Below are positions 1 through 6,998 of a stretch of 13,442 bases of DNA, in pieces. How positions within the stretch are numbered: the stretch's first letter is position 1; every line of letters begins with the position of its first letter. The position numbers and the translations under genes are program-made. The notes below the pieces were generated by a model that had not been told where the DNA came from, did no database searches, and saw only the letters and a program-made list of their open reading frames with translations. This DNA is from Alphaproteobacteria bacterium (GTDB lineage: Bacteria; Pseudomonadota; Alphaproteobacteria; Puniceispirillales; Puniceispirillaceae), in assembly GCA_011526395.1 (NCBI GenBank), contig WTHW01000069.1, positions 1 through 13,442 on the forward strand. The letters are read 5' to 3'.

Positions 1-318
1 TCAGGCACATCTGTGCAAGAGGTGAATCGCCTCGTAAAACAATATCAGGAAATGGCCAAGATGATGAAGCGCATGGGCTCAAAAGCTGGTGCGGCGGGTC
101 TAAAGGCGATGATGGGCGGTCTTGGCGGCGGTATGCCATCAGGCGGTGCCGGCGCGCCGCAAATGGACGCAGATGCTTTGCAAAAATTATCCTCTCAATT
201 ACCGCAAGGTATGGGAGGCGGCCAACTATTTGGCAAAGGCGGGCTTGGCGGTATGCCGGGTCTTGGTGGCCTGCCCGGATTGGGCGGTCATGGCGGTAAG
301 TCAAAACGTAAAAAATAA
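1..318 (+). CDS. ffh: Signal recognition particle protein Ffh, C-terminal part (5' truncated by window)
   Basis: Only the last 105 codons are present; the frame is open from base 1, so there is no start codon in the window. The first ~26 residues (SGTSVQEVNRL..., then KMMKRMG) match the end of the Ffh M domain, the methionine-rich helical domain that binds 4.5S SRP RNA and the hydrophobic groove for signal sequences. The rest is a Gly/Met/Pro-rich tail ending in a basic KSKRKK, which is typical of Ffh C-termini and low in sequence conservation. Ffh with 4.5S RNA delivers nascent inner-membrane proteins to FtsY at the membrane. The GTPase NG domain lies upstream, outside the window. rpsP follows after 41 bp on the same strand, and no terminator separates them, so cotranscription is likely. 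Identification rests on the short conserved helix plus context. Confidence 0.93.
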   Translation, partial: SGTSVQEVNRLVKQYQEMAKMMKRMGSKAGAAGLKAMMGGLGGGMPSGGAGAPQMDADALQKLSSQLPQGMGGGQLFGKGGLGGMPGLGGLPGLGGHGGKSKRKK

Positions 319-332
319 CTCTAATCTTACAT

Positions 333-354
333 AAAATTCAACGAAGGGAATTTT
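333..354 (+). promoter_or_regulatory. Hairpin holding the rpsP Shine-Dalgarno in its loop
   Basis: A perfect 7-bp inverted repeat, AAAATTC (333-339) and GAATTTT (348-354), flanks an 8-base loop AACGAAGG (340-347). The loop carries the start of the rpsP Shine-Dalgarno AAGGGA (344-349), and the start codon is at 360. The stem is AT-rich and therefore weak. It could present or mask the ribosome binding site. The repeat is directly visible; any regulatory role is inference. Confidence 0.4.
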
Positions 355-359
355 GAGAT

Positions 360-830
360 ATGGCTTTGAAAATTAGATTAGCTCGTGGTGGCGCAAAAAA
401 GCGTCCTTTCTATCGTATTGTTGTTGCAGAAGCATCAGCACCACGCGATGGTCGCTATGTTGAAAAACTAGGTCACTACAACCCAATGGTTGCCAAAGAT
501 AACGACCAGCGTCTTGTTGTAAATGGCGAGCGTGTGAATTACTGGCTTGGTCAGGGCGCACAAGCAACTGAGCGTGTTCAAAAGCTATTGTCACAAATTG
601 AATTGATGGCAAAAGTTGAAATGCGCGACCAGCCAAAGAAATCAGCACCAGGCAAAAAGCGTGCAGAAAAAGAAGCAGCAGAAGCTGAAGCCGCTGCAGA
701 AGCTGCTGAAGCAGCCGCCGCCGCAGAAGCAGAAGCTGCAGAAGCTGCCGCCGCTGAAGCTGAAGCACCAGCTGAAGAAGCGCCGGCCGAAGAAGCTGCT
801 GCTGAAGAGGCACCTGCTGAGGAAGCTTAA
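360..830 (+). CDS. rpsP: 30S ribosomal protein S16
   Basis: Small-subunit ribosomal protein needed for 30S assembly. Residues 1-83 are a canonical S16 core: N-terminal MALKIRLARGGAKKRPFYRI, then APRDGRYVEKLGHYNP around residues 27-42, and a C-terminal helix containing GAQATERVQKLL. At 156 residues it is much longer than the roughly 80-residue E. coli protein. The excess is a charged linker (about 84-104) and a tail of only Ala, Glu and Pro (105-156). Alphaproteobacterial S16 proteins often carry such tails, so this is a lineage trait rather than a fusion. The start at 360 has AAGGGA at 344-349. rimM follows after 24 bp; rpsP-rimM-trmD-rplS is a classic operon order. Confidence 0.98.
   Translation: MALKIRLARGGAKKRPFYRIVVAEASAPRDGRYVEKLGHYNPMVAKDNDQRLVVNGERVNYWLGQGAQATERVQKLLSQIELMAKVEMRDQPKKSAPGKKRAEKEAAEAEAAAEAAEAAAAAEAEAAEAAAAEAEAPAEEAPAEEAAAEEAPAEEA
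672..827 (+). repeat. Low-complexity Ala/Glu coding repeat (S16 tail)
   Basis: Codons 105-156 of rpsP consist only of GCN, GAA/GAG and CCN triplets, giving a period-3 purine-rich tract. The protein ends in four tandem pentads, PAEEA, PAEEA, AAEEA, PAEEA (residues 137-156). Synonymous codons vary between units, which argues against very recent slippage and suggests selection on the acidic peptide. The tract creates long spurious open frames on the opposite strand. Confidence 0.85.
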
Positions 831-854
831 GGCGCAATTGTCCAAAGGTATGTC

Positions 855-1385
855 ATGGCTGAAAAGCTCATTGAAATTGGAGCCATCGCTTCAGCCCATG
901 GCATAAAAGGGCAATTTAAGGTCAAAGCTTTTTGTGATGATCCTATGGATGTGGCATCTTATGGTGCTGTCTGTTTTGAAAATGGGGATGTCATAACGCT
1001 CAAAGCGCACAGCCACGCCAAAGGCTTTGTGCTTTGCTCTGCCAAAGAGATTACCTCTCGTAATCAGGCAGAGGGATTGCGCGGCACATTACTATATGTC
1101 TCGCGTAACCAGCTACCAGATGCATCAGATGATGAAATTTATCATGCTGATTTAATCGGGTATCATGTCATCGCTCGTGGGGCAGAGCCGGCCGGTCATA
1201 TTAGCGTCGGTCATATTATCGGCATTTTTGATTTTGGTGCGGGAACCGTGCTTGAGATTAAACGAAGCGGTAAAAAGCCAGTGATGGTGCCATTTGGTGA
1301 TGCTTACGCGCCAGAGATTGATGATGATACACAATCTTTGGTGCTTGATATCGCATCTTCTTGGCTTGATGATTCGAAACCGTAA
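855..1385 (+). CDS. rimM: 16S rRNA processing / ribosome maturation factor RimM
   Basis: RimM assists maturation of the 30S head domain and binds S19, acting in the cytoplasm before tRNA modification genes in the same operon. The 176-residue length is usual. The N-terminal beta-barrel carries the family signature IGAIASAHGIKGQFKVKAF (8-26). The linker has EIYHADLIGY (94-103), close to the conserved YHxDLIG motif. The PRC-barrel C-terminal domain includes FDFGAGTVLEI (125-135) and MVPF (144-147). The ATG at 855 is preceded by AAAGG (844-848) at suitable spacing. An earlier ATG at 850 is in another frame and begins no recognisable protein. trmD starts 18 bp after the stop. No odd features. Confidence 0.97.
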   Translation: MAEKLIEIGAIASAHGIKGQFKVKAFCDDPMDVASYGAVCFENGDVITLKAHSHAKGFVLCSAKEITSRNQAEGLRGTLLYVSRNQLPDASDDEIYHADLIGYHVIARGAEPAGHISVGHIIGIFDFGAGTVLEIKRSGKKPVMVPFGDAYAPEIDDDTQSLVLDIASSWLDDSKP

Positions 1386-1403
1386 GAAAGGCGAATAATC
1401 ATC

Positions 1404-2159
1404 ATGACGACCAAAGACGCATCACAAGAGAGCGCAGATAAGGCAGGGTTTCAGGCTACAATCTTAACATTGTTTCCTGAAATGTTTCCCGGCACACTTG
1501 GCCACTCTATCGCAGGGCGCGCTCTTGAAAAGGGGCTTTGGTCATGCACAACGCATCAGATTCGCGATTATGCGCTTGATAAGCATAAATCAGTTGATGA
1601 TGCACCGCTTGGCGGCGGTCACGGTCTTGTGATGAAGCCTGATGTGGTCTCTGCCGCGCTTGATGATGTAAGCAGCGCACCGGGCAAACGGCTTTATATG
1701 TCACCACGTGGCAAGCCTTTGACCCAAGAGCTCGCACGCTCATTATCAGATGATGATGGTGTTGTGATTGTCTGTGGCAGATATGAAGGGCTTGACCAAA
1801 GAGTGATTGACCATCACCAGCTCATCGAAGTCTCTGTCGGGGATTATATCCTCTCAGGGGGCGAGCTGGCGGCACAGATTTTGCTTGATTCGGTGATACG
1901 ATTATTGCCGGGCGTGATGGGCAAAGAGATTGGACATCTTCAAGAGAGCTTTGAGACAGGCCTTTTGGAACATGATCATTACACACAACCACGTGTGTGG
2001 AACAAGATGGCAGCGCCAGAGATTCTGGCATCTGGTCATCACCAAAAAATAGCAGCTTGGCGTGATGAACAAGCAAAAGAGTTGACCAAAGAGCGTCGCC
2101 CAGACTTGTGGGAGCGGTTTTTGGCCAAGAATGTTGAAAATAATGGCGAATCAAGTTGA
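1404..2159 (+). CDS. trmD: tRNA (guanine-37-N1)-methyltransferase
   Basis: SPOUT-class enzyme that uses S-adenosylmethionine to make m1G37 next to the anticodon, preventing +1 frameshifting. Visible motifs are LTLFPEMFPG (21-30), LGGGHGLVMKPD (69-80), MSPRGKPL (99-106), CGRYEGLDQRV (124-134) and VGDYILSGGELA (145-156). The last two contribute to the trefoil-knot SAM site. GHHQKIAAWR (211-220) lies in the C-terminal domain. At 251 residues it is normal length. The start leaves about 16 residues before the usual first strand, and no ATG, GTG or TTG lies in that stretch, so 1404 stands, with AAAGG at 1387-1391. One small deviation is HYTQP (192-196) where I recall HYTRP as usual. It lies between rimM and rplS, as in most bacteria. 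Confidence 0.97.
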   Translation: MTTKDASQESADKAGFQATILTLFPEMFPGTLGHSIAGRALEKGLWSCTTHQIRDYALDKHKSVDDAPLGGGHGLVMKPDVVSAALDDVSSAPGKRLYMSPRGKPLTQELARSLSDDDGVVIVCGRYEGLDQRVIDHHQLIEVSVGDYILSGGELAAQILLDSVIRLLPGVMGKEIGHLQESFETGLLEHDHYTQPRVWNKMAAPEILASGHHQKIAAWRDEQAKELTKERRPDLWERFLAKNVENNGESS

Positions 2160-2222
2160 CAAAACAGGGTGCTGTCTGTCACAAGAGCCATCTGTAAAAA
2201 CCCATGTTAGGGGAGACGTATT

Positions 2223-2603
2223 ATGAATATTGTTGAGCAAATCGGTCAAGACGCCGTTAACGCTTCACTAGAGCAACGCCCAGTACCAGAATTTGGCGCC
2301 GGTGATACATTACGCATTAGCGTTCGTGTCGTCGAAGGCAGCCGTGAGCGTATTCAGGCATTTGAAGGTGTTTGTATCGCACGTAAAAATAAGGGCATCA
2401 GCTCATCATTCACTGTTCGCAAAATCTCATATGGTGAAGGTGTAGAGCGTATTTTCCCACTTTACTCACCACAGGTACAGAAGATTGAAGTTCTTCGCCG
2501 TGGTCGTGTTCGTCGTGCTAAGCTATATTATCTTCGTGGCCGCACAGGTAAAGCAGCGCGTATCGCTGAAAAGACAAGAACAAGCGGCGCCGCAGCCTCG
2601 TAA
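2223..2603 (+). CDS. rplS: 50S ribosomal protein L19
   Basis: Large-subunit protein at the 30S-50S interface. The 126-residue sequence shows the full family pattern: FGAGDTLRISVRVVEGSRER (24-43), IQAFEGVCIARKN (44-56), SSFTVRKISYGEGVERIFP (61-79), and the basic RRGRVRRAKLYYLRGRTGKAARI (92-114). The short Ala/Ser C-terminus is ordinary variation. GGGGAG at 2210-2215 lies 7 bases before the ATG. The 63-bp gap from trmD holds no convincing terminator or promoter, so it probably belongs to the rpsP-rimM-trmD transcript. leuC begins 84 bp downstream. Confidence 0.98.
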   Translation: MNIVEQIGQDAVNASLEQRPVPEFGAGDTLRISVRVVEGSRERIQAFEGVCIARKNKGISSSFTVRKISYGEGVERIFPLYSPQVQKIEVLRRGRVRRAKLYYLRGRTGKAARIAEKTRTSGAAAS

Positions 2604-2619
2604 ATTGCACATTATGTAG

Positions 2620-2690
2620 AAAGGCCTCTGGCCTGATGCTTGCAAGGCTGCTGCCCCGCGGATCAGACCATTTAAGGAGGTCTTTTTATG
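2620..2690 (+). promoter_or_regulatory. Candidate leuC leader with alternative hairpins and embedded SD
   Basis: The rplS-leuC gap contains AGGCC-TCT-GGCCT (2622-2634). The GGCCT arm could alternatively pair with AAGGC at 2644-2648. AGACC (2665-2669) and GGTCT (2679-2683) form a 5-bp stem whose loop and 3' arm contain the strong leuC Shine-Dalgarno TAAGGAGG (2673-2680), followed by a T-run. An ATG at 2636 opens a frame reading M-L-A-R-L-L-P-R-G-S-D-H-L..., with four Leu in 13 codons, ending at 2713 inside leuC. This resembles an attenuation or RBS-masking leader, but the stems are short and the peptide lacks a Leu run. The pairings are seen; the function is speculative. Confidence 0.25.
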
Positions 2691-4094
2691 TCCGCTCCAA
2701 AAACACTTTTTGATAAAATCTGGGAAGCTCATCTGGTTCATACCTCTGATGATGGGTCTGCTTTGATTTACATCGACCGCCATCTTGTCCATGAAGTGAC
2801 AAGCCCGCAGGCCTTCGAAGGTCTGCGCAATGCTGGTCGCACTGTCAAAGACACAAGCCGTACATTGGCTGTCGCTGACCATAACGTTCCAACAACAGAC
2901 AGAACATCAGGTATCGCAGATGCCGAATCACGCATTCAGGTCGAGACGCTCGAAGCGAACGCGGCTGAATTTGGTGTTCCTTACTTTGCGATGGATGATA
3001 TTCGTCAAGGTATCGTGCATGTGATTGGCCCTGAACAAGGCTTCACACAGCCGGGCATGACAATTGTATGTGGTGATTCTCATACCGCAACACATGGTGC
3101 TTTCGGTGCGCTTGCCTTTGGTATCGGCACTTCTGAGGTTGAGCATGTGCTTGCAACGCAGACATTGATCCAACAGCCTGCCAAAAATATGCGTATCACT
3201 GTCAAAGGTGAAGTTGGCCCGCTTGTCACAGCCAAAGATATTGTATTGGCGATTATCGGCAAGATTGGCACAGCTGGCGGCACAGGCCATGTGATTGAAT
3301 TTGCAGGTGATGCTATCCAAGCCCTTAGCATGGAAGGCCGTATGACAGTCTGTAACATGGCTATCGAAGCAGGCGCACGTGCTGGCATGATTGCCCCTGA
3401 CGAGAAGACATTTGCCTATTTGCAAGAGCGTCCCATGTCACCAAAAGGTGAGATGATGGAAAAAGCGATCGCATGGTGGAAGACACTGCCATCTGATGAA
3501 GGCGCAACTTATGATAAAGAAGTGGTGCTTCACGCCGAAGATATCTCGCCAACAGTGACGTGGGGTACAAGCCCAGAAGATGCGCTTGGCATTGATGGCG
3601 CCGTGCCAAACCCAGCTCAAATTGATGATCCAGCCACAAAGGCAAAAATCGAACGTGCGATTGCCTATATGGGCCTTGAGGCTGGCCAAAAGCTGACAGA
3701 TATCAAAGTGGATACTGTCTTTATTGGCTCATGCACAAATAGCCGTATCGAAGATTTGCGCGCCGCCGCCTCAATCGCAGATGGCCGCAAGGTGGCTGAT
3801 GGTATGCGTGCGATGGTTGTACCAGGCTCTGGCCTTGTTAAAGAGCAAGCAGAAGCAGAAGGCCTTGATAAGATCTTCACCTCAGCTGGCTTTGAATGGC
3901 GCGAGCCGGGCTGTTCTATGTGTCTTGCAATGAACGCAGACAAGCTTCAAGAAGGTGAGCGTTGTGCCTCAACATCAAACCGTAACTTTGAAGGTCGTCA
4001 AGGTCGCGGTGGCAGAACACATCTTGTAAGCCCACAAATGGCAGTCGCCGCTGCTGTGACAGGCTATCTGACTGACGTCAGAGAGCTGGCATAG
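2688..4094 (+). CDS. leuC: 3-isopropylmalate dehydratase, large subunit
   Basis: With LeuD it isomerises 2-isopropylmalate to 3-isopropylmalate in leucine biosynthesis. This is the aconitase-fold catalytic subunit. The three [4Fe-4S] ligands are present: C349 in GSCTNSRIEDL, and C409 and C412 in PGCSMCLAMN. Other conserved segments are ADHNVPTTDR (63-72), GDSHTATHGAFGALAFGIGTSEVEH (129-153) and NRNFEGRQGRGGRTHLVSP (431-449). The 468-residue length matches the single-domain LeuC family; homoaconitase-type LeuC is shorter. The start follows a near-perfect SD, TAAGGAGG, at 2673-2680. leuD begins 14 bp after the stop, consistent with coexpression of the two subunits. No leuA is in the window. Confidence 0.98.
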   Translation: MSAPKTLFDKIWEAHLVHTSDDGSALIYIDRHLVHEVTSPQAFEGLRNAGRTVKDTSRTLAVADHNVPTTDRTSGIADAESRIQVETLEANAAEFGVPYFAMDDIRQGIVHVIGPEQGFTQPGMTIVCGDSHTATHGAFGALAFGIGTSEVEHVLATQTLIQQPAKNMRITVKGEVGPLVTAKDIVLAIIGKIGTAGGTGHVIEFAGDAIQALSMEGRMTVCNMAIEAGARAGMIAPDEKTFAYLQERPMSPKGEMMEKAIAWWKTLPSDEGATYDKEVVLHAEDISPTVTWGTSPEDALGIDGAVPNPAQIDDPATKAKIERAIAYMGLEAGQKLTDIKVDTVFIGSCTNSRIEDLRAAASIADGRKVADGMRAMVVPGSGLVKEQAEAEGLDKIFTSAGFEWREPGCSMCLAMNADKLQEGERCASTSNRNFEGRQGRGGRTHLVSPQMAVAAAVTGYLTDVRELA

Positions 4095-4108
4095 AGAGGA
4101 GATAAGAC

Positions 4109-4714
4109 ATGCAAAAATTTGATGTTTTACGTGGCACAGCCGCACCAATGGAAATCATGAATATCGACACAGATATGATCATTCCAAAGCAGTTTTTGAA
4201 GACAATCAAACGCTCTGGTCTAGGTGCCAATCTGTTCCATGAAATGCGCTTTGATAATGATGGGAACGAGATTGCTGATTTTGTATTAAACCAGCCAGCT
4301 TATCGCAGTTCTGAAATCATTGTTGCAGGTGATAATTTTGGCTGTGGTTCATCACGCGAACATGCCCCGTGGGCGTTGCTTGATTTTGGTATCCGTTGTG
4401 TGATCTCAACAAGCTTTGCAGATATTTTCTATAATAACTGTTTCAAAAATGGCATCTTGCCAATCACTGTCAGCGCTGAAGACCGTGACGCACTGATGGC
4501 TGATGCACGTGATACAGAAAATCCTGAATTATCTGTTGATCTTGTCGCGCAAACAATCACACGTCCAAATGGCCCTGTGGTTTCATTTGAAATTGATGCC
4601 TTCCGCAAACAATGCTTGCTTGATGGTCTTGATGATATTGGTCTGACCCTTGAGAAAGGCGACGCCATTACAACATATGAAGAGGCGCGTAAAACGACGC
4701 ACCCATGGCTATAG
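4109..4714 (+). CDS. leuD: 3-isopropylmalate dehydratase, small subunit
   Basis: Forms the swivel domain of isopropylmalate isomerase with LeuC. The signature GDNFGCGSSREHAPWAL (74-90) supplies the substrate-binding Ser/Arg residues. NIDTDMIIPKQFLK (18-31) is the conserved N-terminal segment, and SFADIFYNNCFKNGILPI follows further on. At 201 residues it is the expected size for the LeuCD-type small subunit. GAGGAG (4096-4101), right after the leuC stop, provides the ribosome binding site. A strong intrinsic terminator lies 33 bp downstream, so leuC-leuD ends as a transcription unit here. Confidence 0.98.
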   Translation: MQKFDVLRGTAAPMEIMNIDTDMIIPKQFLKTIKRSGLGANLFHEMRFDNDGNEIADFVLNQPAYRSSEIIVAGDNFGCGSSREHAPWALLDFGIRCVISTSFADIFYNNCFKNGILPITVSAEDRDALMADARDTENPELSVDLVAQTITRPNGPVVSFEIDAFRKQCLLDGLDDIGLTLEKGDAITTYEEARKTTHPWL

Positions 4715-4747
4715 GGCTGTCTCGCGACCATAAGTCACCTTATCGAG

Positions 4748-4773
4748 AGAGCCAGCCAAAACTGGCTCTTTTT
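4748..4773 (+). terminator. Intrinsic terminator after leuD
   Basis: An 8-bp perfect stem AGAGCCAG (4748-4755) / CTGGCTCT (4762-4769) with the 6-base loop CCAAAA is followed immediately by TTTT (4770-4773). It is positioned between leuD and leuB, so leuB should need readthrough or its own promoter. Confidence 0.85.
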
Positions 4774-4799
4774 GCGTTTTAACAACGCTAAAATAACAT
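4772..4799 (+). promoter_or_regulatory. Possible leuB promoter
   Basis: TTGCGT (4772-4777) and TAACAT (4794-4799) are 16 bp apart. TAAAAT at 4789-4794 is a better -10 but then lacks a -35 at proper spacing. The small inverted repeat GCGTT (4774-4778) / AACGC (4784-4788) overlaps it and could be an operator. The terminator just upstream makes a promoter here expected, but the boxes are weak. Confidence 0.25.
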
Positions 4800-4827
4800 A
4801 ACCGACCGAGTTTCAAGGGGAAACAAA

Positions 4828-5943
4828 ATGAGCTCAAACCGCAAAGTAATGATCCTGCCGGGCGATGGTATTGGCAAAGAAGTTATGGCCGCCAATTTGC
4901 AACTGATTGACTGGCTTGCCAAACATAAATCATTGAACTTCGATATTTCAGAAGATGAAGTGGGCGGTGCTGCTTATGACAAATATGGCACACCTCTAGC
5001 TGACGAGACATTGGCAGATGCGATGGCATCAGATGCTGTGTTATTCGGCGCTGTTGGCGGGCCACAATATGATGATTTGGCATTTGAGCTAAAGCCAGAG
5101 CGTGGCCTTTTGGCATTGCGTAAGGAAATGGAATTATTTGCCAATTTGCGCCCTGCAATGGTCTTCCCAGAATTGGTCGAAGCTTCAACATTAAAGCCTG
5201 AAGTTGTCTCTGGCCTTGATATTATGATTTTGCGTGAATTAACAGGCGGCTCATATTTCGCAGAACCACGTGGTATCGAAGAGCTAGCAGATGGCACGAA
5301 AAAAGGCTTTGATACAAACCTATATACAACAGGCGAGATTGAGCGTATCGGCCGTGTTGGCATGGATCTTGCCCGCAAGCGTAATGGCCATTTGATGTCT
5401 GTTGAAAAATCAAATGTGATGCATTCAGGTGTCCTCTGGCGCGAAGTGATGACAGCGCTTCATGCCGCCGAAGGCGAGGGCATCACTCTTGGTCATATGT
5501 ATGCTGATAACTGTGCTATGCAGCTTGTGCGTAACCCAAAGCAATTTGATGTGATTGTCACTGATAATTTATTTGGTGATTTGCTATCTGATTGTGCGGC
5601 GATGCTAACAGGTTCTCTTGGTATGTTGCCATCAGCCTCTCTTGGTGCCACTGACCCTGCGACAGGCATGCGCAAGGCAATGTATGAGCCAGTACACGGC
5701 TCAGCACCAGATATCGCAGGTCAAAATCTAGCAAACCCGCTCGCACAATTCTTGTCATTCTCAATGATGCTTCGCTACAGCTTTGATCAAGGCGCTGAAG
5801 CTGATTTGGTGGAAAAGGCGGTTGGCATGGCGCTAGGCTCAGGCAAGCGTACAGGTGATATTATGGCACCTGGATGCGAGCAGGTTGGCACAGATGGCAT
5901 GACCAAAGCAGTACTGGATGCCCTAGACAGCCTGACACGCTAG
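4828..5943 (+). CDS. leuB: 3-isopropylmalate dehydrogenase
   Basis: NAD-dependent oxidative decarboxylation of 3-isopropylmalate to 2-oxoisocaproate, the third leucine-specific step. The isocitrate/isopropylmalate dehydrogenase fold is clear: LPGDGIGKEVM (10-20), substrate Arg residues at R98, R108 and R136 (in LRELTGGSYF), Y143, K194 in VEKSNVM, and metal Asp residues at D227, D251 and D255. The NAD-binding segment EPVHGSAPDIAGQNLANP (287-304) identifies LeuB rather than isocitrate dehydrogenase. The 371-residue length is normal. A minor oddity is SDCAAML (254-260), with Cys where Glu or Gln is usual. AAGGGG at 4815-4820 precedes the ATG by 7 bases. It is separated from leuCD by the terminator at 4748-4773, and asd follows after 23 bp. 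Confidence 0.98.
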   Translation: MSSNRKVMILPGDGIGKEVMAANLQLIDWLAKHKSLNFDISEDEVGGAAYDKYGTPLADETLADAMASDAVLFGAVGGPQYDDLAFELKPERGLLALRKEMELFANLRPAMVFPELVEASTLKPEVVSGLDIMILRELTGGSYFAEPRGIEELADGTKKGFDTNLYTTGEIERIGRVGMDLARKRNGHLMSVEKSNVMHSGVLWREVMTALHAAEGEGITLGHMYADNCAMQLVRNPKQFDVIVTDNLFGDLLSDCAAMLTGSLGMLPSASLGATDPATGMRKAMYEPVHGSAPDIAGQNLANPLAQFLSFSMMLRYSFDQGAEADLVEKAVGMALGSGKRTGDIMAPGCEQVGTDGMTKAVLDALDSLTR

Positions 5944-5966
5944 TAAATAACAATAAGGATAGTTCG

Positions 5967-6998
5967 ATGAAATATAATATCGCTGTGGTTGGCGCGACAG
6001 GCGCCGTTGGCAGAGAGATGCTACGCACCTTAGCGGAAAGAAATTTCCCAGCTGATAAGGTATATGCTCTTGCCTCAACACGCTCTGTTGGCCGCGAGGT
6101 CTCTTATGGTGATGATGCCGTCCTAAAGGTAGAAGCGCTTGAGAGCTTTGATTTCTCAAACGCACATATCGCTTTATTTTCAGCAGGTGGTGATACTTCA
6201 AAAGCCTATGCTGATAAGGCAGGCCAAGCAGGTTGTATCGTCATTGATAACTCATCTGCCTTTCGCATGGAAGATGATGTGCCATTGATTGTGCCAGAGG
6301 TGAATGCCGAAGCAACAGACGGATGCCTTGTGAAAAATGGGGGCCGCAATATCATTGCGAATCCAAATTGTTCTACAGCCCAGCTTGTTGTAGCGCTTAA
6401 GCCTTTGCATGATGAATATGGCGTCAAGCGGGTGATTTGCTCAACTTACCAAGCGACATCTGGCGCAGGCCAAGCTGGCATGGACGAGCTGTTCAACCAG
6501 ACCAAAGGCATTTTTGTGAATGATGAACAGACACCTGAAAAATTCACAAAGCAAATTGCCTTTAACGTCATCCCGCATATTGATGTCTTCATGGATGATG
6601 GCTTCACCAAAGAAGAATGGAAGATGCGCGCTGAAACCAAAAAGATTATGGATGAAAGCATCGAAGTGATCGCACATGCTGTTCGTGTGCCTGTCTTTGT
6701 TGGTCACAGCGAGGCTGTCTTTGTCGAAACAGAAAAGTCATTTGAAATTGGCGAAGTGCGCAATCAGATGCGTGAACAAGATGGCCTTAGCGTCATCGAT
6801 CACAGAGCCAATGAAGGCTATGTGACACCTGTTGAAGCTGCTGGCGAAGATGCTGTCTTCATCAGCCGTTTGCGCCGTGATCCCTCTGTTGAAAATGGCA
6901 TGGTCTTCTGGTGCGTATCTGACAATCTACGCAAAGGCGCAGCTCTGAATTCAGTGCAAATCGCTGAAACAGTTGTTGAAAGAGGCCTTATCGGCTAG
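5967..6998 (+). CDS. asd: Aspartate-semialdehyde dehydrogenase
   Basis: NADPH-dependent reduction of aspartyl phosphate to aspartate semialdehyde, the branch point to lysine/diaminopimelate, threonine and methionine. The 343-residue protein starts MKYNIAVVGATGAVGREML, with the Rossmann glycine motif GATGAVG (9-15). DNSSAFRM (94-101), the catalytic C135 in NPNCSTAQL, STYQATSGAGQAG (159-171), and the Arg/His pair R240 and H247 in RVPVFVGH are all intact. An in-frame ATG at 5874 would add 31 residues lying inside leuB. The start at 5967 is preferred because TAAGGA (5954-5959) precedes it and the protein then begins exactly at the family N-terminus. Its stop codon (6996-6998) overlaps the stop of the convergent kinase gene, and its probable terminator is at 7021-7057. 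Confidence 0.97.
   Translation: MKYNIAVVGATGAVGREMLRTLAERNFPADKVYALASTRSVGREVSYGDDAVLKVEALESFDFSNAHIALFSAGGDTSKAYADKAGQAGCIVIDNSSAFRMEDDVPLIVPEVNAEATDGCLVKNGGRNIIANPNCSTAQLVVALKPLHDEYGVKRVICSTYQATSGAGQAGMDELFNQTKGIFVNDEQTPEKFTKQIAFNVIPHIDVFMDDGFTKEEWKMRAETKKIMDESIEVIAHAVRVPVFVGHSEAVFVETEKSFEIGEVRNQMREQDGLSVIDHRANEGYVTPVEAAGEDAVFISRLRRDPSVENGMVFWCVSDNLRKGAALNSVQIAETVVERGLIG

Noticed and set aside
373..845. Long open frames on the minus strand opposite rpsP (154 and 67 codons)
   Set aside because: They are by-products of the purine-rich Ala/Glu codon repeat; the translations are Leu/Gln or Phe/Ser/Cys low-complexity with no family resemblance, and rpsP is certain.
616..906. Plus-strand open frame spanning the end of rpsP and the start of rimM
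   Set aside because: It is the shifted reading of the S16 tail repeat, rich in Lys/Leu/Gln/Pro, and overlaps two well-supported genes.
1822..2154. 110-codon minus-strand open frame inside trmD
   Set aside because: It is antisense to conserved trmD motifs and shows no family signature.
2200..2213. CCC/GGG pairing around the rplS Shine-Dalgarno
   Set aside because: Only three base pairs form, which is too little to support a structure.
2622..2634. AGGCC-TCT-GGCCT as an rplS terminator
   Set aside because: The stem is only 5 bp with a 3-base loop and no T-run follows, so it is not a convincing terminator; it is kept only as part of the candidate leuC leader.
2928..3425. 165-codon minus-strand open frame inside leuC
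   Set aside because: It is fully antisense to a well-conserved gene, and the translation is unusually rich in Cys and His with no recognisable motif.
5874..5966. Upstream start adding 31 residues to asd
   Set aside because: The added residues lie inside leuB and resemble no Asd N-terminus; the ATG at 5967 has a Shine-Dalgarno and begins exactly at the family's first strand.
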